Shown here: piece after piece, positions 1 through 5,174 of the stretch
How the letters are laid out: each line of letters starts with the position of its first letter
Numbering within the stretch: position 1 is the first letter of the stretch
From: Actinomycetes bacterium
GTDB taxonomy: Bacteria; Actinomycetota; Coriobacteriia; Anaerosomatales; JAJZPX01
Assembly (NCBI GenBank): GCA_021811025.1
Contig: JAJZPX010000124.1
Coordinates: forward strand, 1 to 6,176
Direction of reading: 5' to 3'
DNA: 6,176 nucleotides
Notes under the pieces: generated by a model
The model's input: the letters and a program-made list of their open reading frames with translations, nothing else
Told to the model about the DNA's origin: nothing
The model's database searches: none
Position numbers and translations under genes: made by a program

Positions 1-1076
1 GACAGGCACGGCAGCGTGTCGAGCGGCGGGTAGACGCCGCGGCGGTGCAGGTGCCGCGAGAGCACGATCTGCCCCTCGGTGATGTAGCCGGTGAGGTCCG
101 GGATCGGGTGCGTGATGTCGTCATCGGGCATCGACAGGATCGGGAGCTGCGTGACCGAGCCCTTCTTGCCCTTGATGCGGCCCGCGCGCTCGTAGATCGT
201 CGAGAGGTCCGTGTACATGTAGCCCGGGAAGCCGCGGCGGCCCGGGACCTCCTCGCGCGCGGTCGAGATCTCGCGAAGCGCTTCGCAGTAGTTCGTCATG
301 TCGGAGAGCACGACGAGCACCTGCATGTCCTTCTCGAACGCGAGGTACTCGGCCGTCGTGAGCGCGCACTTCGGGGTGAGCAGGCGCTCGACGGTCGGAT
401 CGTCGGCGAGGTTGAGGAAGAACACGACGCGCTCGAGCGCGCCCGTGCTCTCGAACTGGCTCATGAAGTAGGCGGCCTCGCGGTGCGTGATGCCCATCGC
501 GCCGAACACGATCGCGAACTCCTCGCCGGAGATGACGCGCGCCTGTCGGATGATCTGCGCCGCGAGCTCGTTCGCGGGGAGGCCGGAGCCCGAGAAGATC
601 GGGAGCTTCTGGCCGCGGACCAGCGTGTTGAGGCCGTCGATCGCGCTTATGCCGGTCTCGATGAAGTCCGCCGGCTTCTCGCGCTGGTACGGGTTGATCG
701 GCGCGCCGCTGATGTCCGCGCGCTTCTCGGGGATGATCGGCGCTCCACCGTCGATCGGCTTGCCGGTGCCGTTCAGCACTCGGCCGAGCAGCTCGGGCGA
801 CAGGTCGATCTTCGCGCCCTCCTCGAGGAAGCGGACGCGCGTCGCGTCGATGTCGATGCCGGCGGTGCCCTCGAAGACCTGGATGACGGCGATGTCGCCG
901 TTGACCTCGAGGACCTGGCCCGACCGCTCGTGCCCGTCGGGCATGACGATGGAGACCATCTCGTTGTACGCCACGTCGTTGACGTTGTTGACGAAGATGA
1001 GCGGGCCCGTGACGTAGCTGAGCGTCCGGTACTCGGTCGACATCAGCGAACGGGTGTCCTGCGTCTCGACGGCCAT
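1..1076 (-). CDS. atpB: V/A-type ATP synthase subunit B (non-catalytic head subunit), 3' end cut by the window
   Basis: Non-catalytic nucleotide-binding subunit that alternates with subunit A in the cytoplasmic A3B3 head. The first 358 residues are visible, of roughly 460 usual for the family; the reading frame is open to the left edge. Seen in the translation: an N-terminal beta-barrel region beginning EYRTLSYVTGPL, then SGSGLPANEL at residues 162-171 where catalytic subunits have a Walker A loop. The Lys-Thr of GKT is missing, as is normal for B subunits. GRRGFPGYMYTDLSTIYERAG around residues 280-300 and GVYPPLDTLP near the visible end are family hallmarks. The start is ATG at 1076, one base after the TAG stop of subunit A, with GAGGTG seven bases upstream. 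A second in-frame ATG at 1043 (MSTEYRT) would match the usual family N-terminus better but has only a weak, distant AGGA. Either is possible; I favour 1076 because of the ribosome site. Subunit D would be expected downstream, outside the window. Confidence 0.96.
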   Translation of the reverse strand, partial: MAVETQDTRSLMSTEYRTLSYVTGPLIFVNNVNDVAYNEMVSIVMPDGHERSGQVLEVNGDIAVIQVFEGTAGIDIDATRVRFLEEGAKIDLSPELLGRVLNGTGKPIDGGAPIIPEKRADISGAPINPYQREKPADFIETGISAIDGLNTLVRGQKLPIFSGSGLPANELAAQIIRQARVISGEEFAIVFGAMGITHREAAYFMSQFESTGALERVVFFLNLADDPTVERLLTPKCALTTAEYLAFEKDMQVLVVLSDMTNYCEALREISTAREEVPGRRGFPGYMYTDLSTIYERAGRIKGKKGSVTQLPILSMPDDDITHPIPDLTGYITEGQIVLSRHLHRRGVYPPLDTLPCL

Positions 1077-1077
1077 C

Positions 1078-2829
1078 CTAAAGCACCTCGATCCCTGCGA
1101 TGTCCTCCGAGATCTGCGCCGCGAACCCGGGCAGCATCTCGATCGCCTCGTCGTGCGGAGTGGTCTTGATTTCGGCGATCTTGTCCTTCAGCGGCAGCTC
1201 GAGCACCTGCCGCAGCGAGACGCCGCGCTGCAGGGCCTGCACCGACGCGTCGTAGAACGCCAGGATCGCCTTGAGCATCAGGTACGCCTTCTTCGGCGGG
1301 CAGTACGCGTCGACCTCGTCGAACGCGAATTGCTGGAGGAAGTCCTCGCGCAGCATCCGCGCGATCTCCAGGATGATCTTCTCGGACTCCGGAAGCGCGT
1401 CCGGCCCCACGAGCTGGACGATCTCCTGGAGCTCGGTCTCCTTCTGCAGAATGAACATCGCGCGGTCGCGATACTCCTGCCAGTCGGCCGCGACGTTGCT
1501 CTCGTACCAGCTCCTCACCTGGCCGAGGAACAGCGTGTAGCTCTTCGTCCAGCTGATCGCCGGGAAGTGCCGGCGGTGCGCCAGCGACGTGTCGAGCGCC
1601 CAGAAGGCGCCGGTGACGCGAAGCGAGTTCTGCGTCATGGGCTCGGACATGTCTCCGCCGGCCGGAGAGACCGCGCCGACCATCGTCACGGACCCGACGC
1701 GTTCGTCGGTGCCGAGCGTCTTCACGCGCCCCGACCGCTCGTAGAACGCGGCGAGACGTGTCGCGAGGTACGCCGGGTAGCCTTCCTCGCCGGGCATCTC
1801 CTCGAGGCGGCCGGAGACCTCGCGGAGCGCTTCGCCCCATCGCGACGTCGAGTCGGCCATCATCGCGACGTTGTAGCCCATGTCGCGGTAGTACTCCGCG
1901 AGCGTGGCGCCGACGTAGATGGACGCCTCTCGGGCGGCCACCGGCATGTTCGACGTGTTCGCGACCAGCACGGTGCGGTCCATCAGCGGGGCGCCCGACT
2001 TCGGGTCCTCGAGCTCCGGGAACTCGGTGAGGACCTCCGTCATCTCGTTGCCGCGCTCGCCGCAGCCGACGTAGACGATGATGTCGACGTCCGCCCACTT
2101 CGCGAGCGACTGCTGGGTCACGGTCTTGCCGGTCCCGAAGCCGCCCGGGATGATCGCGTTGCCGCCCTGGGCGATCGGGAAGAACGTGTCGAGGATGCGC
2201 ATCCCCGTGAGGAACGGCGTCCCCGGATCGAGCTTCCTCGCGTACGGACGGCCGATGCGAACGGGCCAGCGCTGGCTCATCCTCACCTCAAGGCCGCCCG
2301 TCAGCGTCACGACCACGTCGTCCACGGTGTACCCGCCCGCCTTGACGACGGTCTCGACCCTGCCCGCCATCCCGGGCGGCACCATGACCTTGTGCAGGAT
2401 CGTCTGCCCCTCCTGAACGGTCCCGACCACGTCGCCCGCAGCGAGCTCCTGGCCGGCATCCACGGAGGGCGTGAACTCCCACTTGCGCTCACGGTCGAGC
2501 GCCGAGGCGGTGGTGCCGCGCTCGATGAAGTCGCCCGCCTGCCGTGCGACGACCGGCAGCGGCCGCTGCACGCCGTCGTAGATGGACGACAACAGCCCCG
2601 GGCCGAGCTCGACCATCAGCGGACCCTCGGTGGACTCGACGAGGTCCCCGACCTTCAGCCCCGCGGTGTCCTCGTACACCTGGATCGTCGCGAGGTCGCC
2701 CTCGAGCCTGATGATCTCCCCCATCAGGCCCTCGGCGCCGACGCGCACGACGTCGTACATCTTCGAGCCGGTCATGCCGTCGCCGACGACGACCGGCCCC
2801 GTGATCTTCGCAATCGTCCCTACGATCAT
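1078..2829 (-). CDS. atpA: V/A-type ATP synthase subunit A (catalytic), complete
   Basis: Catalytic subunit of the cytoplasmic head; hydrolyses or makes ATP at the A/B interfaces. It has 583 residues, the normal size for bacterial A subunits. An N-terminal beta-barrel (about 1-70) is followed by the extra bulge domain typical of A but absent from B and F-type beta subunits (about 110-185). The Walker A loop is GGFGTGKT at 229-236 (Lys235, Thr236), and the catalytic glutamate lies in GCGERGNEM (Glu258). MADSTSRWGEALRE at 324-337 and MPGEEGYPAYLATRL at 345-359 are A-subunit hallmarks, and a helical C-terminal domain follows (about 440-583). No intein interrupts the P-loop. The start is ATG at 2829, two bases after the stop of F, with GAGGG five bases upstream. 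Its TAG stop is one base from the B start. The P-loop has Gly230 where Thermus-type A subunits have proline (GPFGSGKT), a mild variation that should not harm catalysis. Confidence 0.99.
   Translation of the reverse strand: MIVGTIAKITGPVVVGDGMTGSKMYDVVRVGAEGLMGEIIRLEGDLATIQVYEDTAGLKVGDLVESTEGPLMVELGPGLLSSIYDGVQRPLPVVARQAGDFIERGTTASALDRERKWEFTPSVDAGQELAAGDVVGTVQEGQTILHKVMVPPGMAGRVETVVKAGGYTVDDVVVTLTGGLEVRMSQRWPVRIGRPYARKLDPGTPFLTGMRILDTFFPIAQGGNAIIPGGFGTGKTVTQQSLAKWADVDIIVYVGCGERGNEMTEVLTEFPELEDPKSGAPLMDRTVLVANTSNMPVAAREASIYVGATLAEYYRDMGYNVAMMADSTSRWGEALREVSGRLEEMPGEEGYPAYLATRLAAFYERSGRVKTLGTDERVGSVTMVGAVSPAGGDMSEPMTQNSLRVTGAFWALDTSLAHRRHFPAISWTKSYTLFLGQVRSWYESNVAADWQEYRDRAMFILQKETELQEIVQLVGPDALPESEKIILEIARMLREDFLQQFAFDEVDAYCPPKKAYLMLKAILAFYDASVQALQRGVSLRQVLELPLKDKIAEIKTTPHDEAIEMLPGFAAQISEDIAGIEVL
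1084..1089 (-). promoter_or_regulatory. Ribosome binding site of subunit B
   Basis: On the minus strand this reads GAGGTG, complementary to the 16S rRNA 3' end, with a seven-base spacer to the ATG at 1076. It lies within the last codons of subunit A, so ribosomes finishing A can restart on B. It supports the 1076 start over the internal ATG at 1043. Confidence 0.7.
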
Positions 2830-2831
2830 GG

Positions 2832-3164
2832 CTACCCTCGCCTCAGTGTGATGTCGAATCCGATGGCCCTTCTGATCAGGCGCGACAGATACGCCCGATG
2901 GTCCTCTTCCTCGTGCAGCGTCTCCTTCAGCGGGAGCGACACGACGATCGGCCGGTAGATCGAGTCGATCTTCTTCTGAAGCCGCTCGTCGATGCTCGCC
3001 ACCATCGACTCGTTCACCGCGATGATGCCGCTGTTGTCGTCGTCCACGAGATCGTTCAGCTTGCGCCTGGCCTCGTCCGGCGAAGCGGCCACCTCCACGT
3101 CCACGCCCGCGAGACGAAAGCCGTCCGCGTTCTCGGGATCGGTGAGAATGACGAGCTTATACAA
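2832..3164 (-). CDS. atpF: V/A-type ATP synthase subunit F (central stalk), TTG start
   Basis: Small central-stalk subunit that binds the D subunit and modulates rotation and ATPase activity (called NtpG in Enterococcus nomenclature). It has 110 residues, close to the family norm of about 100-110. Visible are a Rossmann-like N-terminus, YKLVILTDPENADGFRLAGV at 2-21, then GIIAVNE at 46-52, YRPIVVSLP at 70-78 and a C-terminal helix with LIRRAIGFDI at 96-105. The start codon is TTG at 3164. An in-frame TGA lies only two codons upstream, no ATG or GTG is available, and the TTG gives exactly the expected N-terminus. AAGGGAG lies seven bases upstream. The gene overlaps the end of subunit C by eight bases and ends two bases before A. 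A rare start could limit its output, but the strong ribosome site probably compensates; this is inference. Confidence 0.95.
   Translation of the reverse strand: MYKLVILTDPENADGFRLAGVDVEVAASPDEARRKLNDLVDDDNSGIIAVNESMVASIDERLQKKIDSIYRPIVVSLPLKETLHEEEDHRAYLSRLIRRAIGFDITLRRG
2835..2844 (-). promoter_or_regulatory. Ribosome binding site of subunit A
   Basis: The minus strand reads GAGGCGAGGG, two overlapping purine-rich Shine-Dalgarno cores. The nearer core GAGGG has a five-base spacer to the ATG at 2829. The site is inside the end of subunit F, whose stop codon sits in the spacer, which implies coupled translation of F and A. Confidence 0.6.
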
Positions 3165-4251
3165 CGATCAGCTCCCTTCTCATCCGGTCCGGCGGCATGC
3201 CGACCGACGACCCCTTCACGATGATTCGCAGGTTGGTGACCTCGTTCTGCTTCGCCCACACGAAGCTGATGAGCACTCCCGCGCCCAGCGGGTTGACGTG
3301 CGAGGTCGCAAGCGCCCGGCGCATGACGAAGTCCTCCAGCACGCGTTCGAGCACCGCGATCGACCCGCTCTCGACGTATTCGAGCGCGGCGGCCTCCAAC
3401 GACTTGCCGTACGGGGTGCGCCTGAGGCGTTCGAGCACCTCGTCGATGTCGGACAGCCCGGTCAGCTCCCTGAACAGCTCGATCGAGACGTCCTTGCCTC
3501 CGGGGAGGAACAGCGCCGCCTTGTCGGCGCCTTCCATGTCGGCCTTCAAGAGGCGGAAGGCGGTAACCAGGTTCGTCGCGTCGGTCTGCGCCGCGAGCAC
3601 TCGCTCTGCGAGCTGGTAGTTCTCGCGGCGATTGCTCAGCCGCTCGGACGCCCACTCGGCGTAGTGCCGGTCGAGCGCCAGCTCGAGCCCCGCGAGGTTG
3701 TTGGTCGCGACGTACTCCCGCATTGCGGCGCGCAGGGGGACGCCGTACGGGACCCCCCAGATATAGAGCGTGTCGACGACCCCTCGGACGTCCTCCTGGT
3801 TCGTGAGCGCGTCCAGGTCTACCTTCGTCAGCTCGCCCGCAGCGATGAGGCTCTCCTCGATCTCCTCGGCCGGAAGGTGCATGTGCTTCCCGCGGATGAT
3901 CGTCTTGATGTCGAAGAGATCCCACCGTCCGAGCAGCGTGCTGACGATGAACCGCCCTTCGCCGTTCACGACGCGCAGCACCTTGCGGTACGTCCGGACC
4001 ATGTTCTCCTTCAACGCCTCGTCCACCGCGCCGAACGTCTGACCGTGGAGGATCTTGGATTCGAGGTCCGGCCCGTACTCCGTCCCCGACAGCGCGCGGA
4101 TGGTGGCTTGCAGGTCCGGACACTCCATGAAGGAGTCGTAGAAGGACGAGGGCAGCAGCCGCGAGCGCATGCCGCGAACGCGGGCGTTGCTGTAGCCGTA
4201 GTCCCTGCCGCGTTCCGGCTTGGACCTGGTGTCGGCTCTGGCGGGCCTCAT
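3157..4251 (-). CDS. atpC: V/A-type ATP synthase subunit C (rotor coupling subunit, d/AC39 family)
   Basis: Funnel-shaped subunit that sits on the proteolipid ring and joins it to the D/F central shaft, corresponding to eukaryotic subunit d. It has 364 residues, slightly longer than many bacterial homologues (around 320-350) because of a basic N-terminal extension of about 15 residues. Family signs are DYGYSNARVRGMRSRLL at 17-33 and WAKQNEVTNLRIIVKG at 332-347, with mostly helical sequence between them, as expected from three related helical repeats. No membrane segment is apparent. The start ATG at 4251 overlaps the TGA of subunit E in the pattern ATGA; a GGAG lies 11 bases upstream, rather far, so translational coupling to E is likely. 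The next internal ATG (residue 28) would remove the conserved YGYSNAR motif, so it is rejected. Its TAA stop overlaps the start of F by eight bases. Confidence 0.96.
   Translation of the reverse strand: MRPARADTRSKPERGRDYGYSNARVRGMRSRLLPSSFYDSFMECPDLQATIRALSGTEYGPDLESKILHGQTFGAVDEALKENMVRTYRKVLRVVNGEGRFIVSTLLGRWDLFDIKTIIRGKHMHLPAEEIEESLIAAGELTKVDLDALTNQEDVRGVVDTLYIWGVPYGVPLRAAMREYVATNNLAGLELALDRHYAEWASERLSNRRENYQLAERVLAAQTDATNLVTAFRLLKADMEGADKAALFLPGGKDVSIELFRELTGLSDIDEVLERLRRTPYGKSLEAAALEYVESGSIAVLERVLEDFVMRRALATSHVNPLGAGVLISFVWAKQNEVTNLRIIVKGSSVGMPPDRMRRELIVV
3172..3178 (-). promoter_or_regulatory. Ribosome binding site that fixes the TTG start of subunit F
   Basis: The minus strand reads AAGGGAG with a seven-base spacer to TTG at 3164-3162. 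It lies inside the final codons of subunit C. Its spacing, together with the in-frame TGA at 3170-3168, leaves the TTG as the only sensible start for F. Confidence 0.7.
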
Positions 4252-4823
4252 GAGAACAGGATCTCCGAGACCGTCGCCTGCGAGCGCTGACGGACCTTCG
4301 CCATCCGGTCCTCGAACGTGTTGCGCCGGAAGATGCGCCCCTCGCTTGCGACGATCGAGACGCCCCCGGACGTCTGCACGTCCTTGATCTCGTACGCGAT
4401 CCCCATCGAGGTGAGCAGGGACTCCGCGAGCGCCTTGTCCCGCGGGTCCACGAGCACCTCGACCCCGCCGGTGACCCCCGCGAGCGCCTCCTCCAGAAGC
4501 TCGCGGAAGGTGTCGGCGTACGCGGTGTCGTCACGGGACTTCGCGAGCTTCCCCGCCGCCTCGTCGAACACGCTCCCGATCGCCTGCTCCTTCAGCGCCG
4601 CCGTCTTCCTGCGGTTCTCGAGCTTGGCGGCGTTGAGCATCTGCATGGTCTTGCTCTTGACCGCGGCCTCGGCCTGCTCGAGCCGCTTGCGGCGCAGCGC
4701 CTCGGCTTCCTCGCGCGCCTCGGCGAGTATCGCGTCCGCCTGCGCCTTCGCGTTGTCGAGCACTTCCTTGCACTCCGCGTCGGCCTGCTCCTCCAGAGCG
4801 CGGAAGATATCCTCGATCGCCAT
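4248..4823 (-). CDS. atpE: V/A-type ATP synthase subunit E (peripheral stalk)
   Basis: Stator subunit; in this family it pairs with a G/H subunit into the long peripheral stalk that holds the A3B3 head against rotation. It has 191 residues, normal for E. Residues about 5-95 are an Ala/Glu/Lys/Arg-rich coiled coil (AKAQADAILAEAREEAEALR at 25-44). The rest is a compact alpha/beta head-binding domain with the typical motif GGVSIVASEGRIFRRNTFEDR at 153-173. The start ATG at 4823 has GGAAGGA six bases upstream. The gene follows K after 27 bases, the longest gap in the window, and its stop TGA overlaps the start of C. Low sequence complexity in the coiled coil makes the N-terminal half uninformative by itself; the C-terminal motif carries the call. 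Confidence 0.95.
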   Translation of the reverse strand: MAIEDIFRALEEQADAECKEVLDNAKAQADAILAEAREEAEALRRKRLEQAEAAVKSKTMQMLNAAKLENRRKTAALKEQAIGSVFDEAAGKLAKSRDDTAYADTFRELLEEALAGVTGGVEVLVDPRDKALAESLLTSMGIAYEIKDVQTSGGVSIVASEGRIFRRNTFEDRMAKVRQRSQATVSEILFS

Positions 4824-4850
4824 CTGCGGTCCTTCCCGCTTAGCCGGCAG
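4824..4850 (-). other. K-E intergenic gap with a possible weak hairpin
   Basis: This is the only non-coding stretch longer than two bases. On the minus strand it begins CTGCCGG and ends CCGCAG, which could pair as a six-base-pair stem with one bulged C, leaving a loop of about 14 bases that contains the GGAAGGA ribosome site of E. There is no run of U after the stem, so it is not an intrinsic terminator. Whether it folds is uncertain. Confidence 0.35.
4830..4836 (-). promoter_or_regulatory. Ribosome binding site of subunit E
   Basis: The minus strand reads GGAAGGA, with a six-base spacer to the ATG at 4823. It lies in the K-E gap, the only site here that is not inside an upstream coding region, so E can initiate independently of K. 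Confidence 0.75.
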
Positions 4851-5174
4851 CTACTTGATCATGAACGCGATGACGAAGCCGAGGAGGACGATGATCTCCG
4901 GCAGCGCCTGGAGAACGATCAGCCAGATCGAGACCTCGGGGCGCTCGGCCAGCGTTCCCGCTGCGGCGGCGCCGATCTTCGACTGAGCGTAGCCGGCTGA
5001 GAACGCGGAGACGGACATGGCCATGCCGGCGGCGAGCGCCTTCGCGGCCGACGTCTGCCACGGGACTTCCCCTGCCGCCGGCGCTTCTTCAGCGGCGAAC
5101 GCGACGGCCGGGATGAGGAACATCCCGAAGAACGTGGCCACGAACATGCGGATTGCGAGCTTGGACTTGATCAT
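4851..5174 (-). CDS. atpK: V/A-type ATP synthase subunit K (proteolipid ring, c subunit) with N-terminal signal-like segment
   Basis: Membrane rotor subunit; copies form the ring that carries ions past subunit I. It has 107 residues. The basic N-terminus MIKSKLAIR precedes a hydrophobic stretch (about 10-27) ending AFA-AEEA, a plausible signal-peptidase site after residue 27 or 28. Next comes a single helical hairpin: helix 1 about 42-72 (GYAQSKIGAAAAGTLAERPE at 61-80 is the family loop), then helix 2 about 82-106 with ALPEIIVLLGF at 90-100. Glu93 is the expected ion-carrying carboxylate, placed by its five-residue distance to GF as in other V/A proteolipids. As one hairpin of about 80 residues after processing, it resembles the Thermus L subunit rather than the duplicated four-helix E. 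hirae NtpK. Glu93 is followed by Ile rather than Thr/Ser, which argues mildly for proton coupling. The ATG at 5174 overlaps the stop of I as ATGA and has a strong ribosome site. Confidence 0.96.
   Translation of the reverse strand: MIKSKLAIRMFVATFFGMFLIPAVAFAAEEAPAAGEVPWQTSAAKALAAGMAMSVSAFSAGYAQSKIGAAAAGTLAERPEVSIWLIVLQALPEIIVLLGFVIAFMIK

Noticed and set aside
560..595. Loss of the Walker A lysine in subunit B
   Set aside because: SGSGLPANEL is the normal degenerate loop of non-catalytic B subunits, not a damaged gene.
45..1169. A 374-codon open frame on the plus strand opposite subunit B
   Set aside because: Low-complexity Arg/Asp/Glu/Val/Leu composition and full overlap with the conserved B subunit; no independent coding sign.
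2100..2200. Possible intein in the A-subunit P-loop, a known insertion site in some archaeal and yeast A subunits
   Set aside because: The P-loop and flanks are continuous and the protein has ordinary length.
1054..2958. A 634-codon open frame on the plus strand, opposite subunits A and F
   Set aside because: The product is Arg/Leu/Asp/His-rich with no recognisable domain. It is the mirror of GC-rich third codon positions in the real A gene, a common artefact in high-GC DNA.
2992..4290. A 432-codon open frame on the plus strand opposite subunit C
   Set aside because: Same artefact: biased composition, no motif, and complete overlap with a clear ATPase subunit on the other strand.
3056..4534. 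A 492-codon minus-strand frame overlapping subunits C and E
   Set aside because: It is a shifted frame of the real genes, with Arg/Ser/Gly-rich composition and no family features.
4824..4850. Terminator between K and E
   Set aside because: The weak hairpin has no following U-run and the operon clearly continues.
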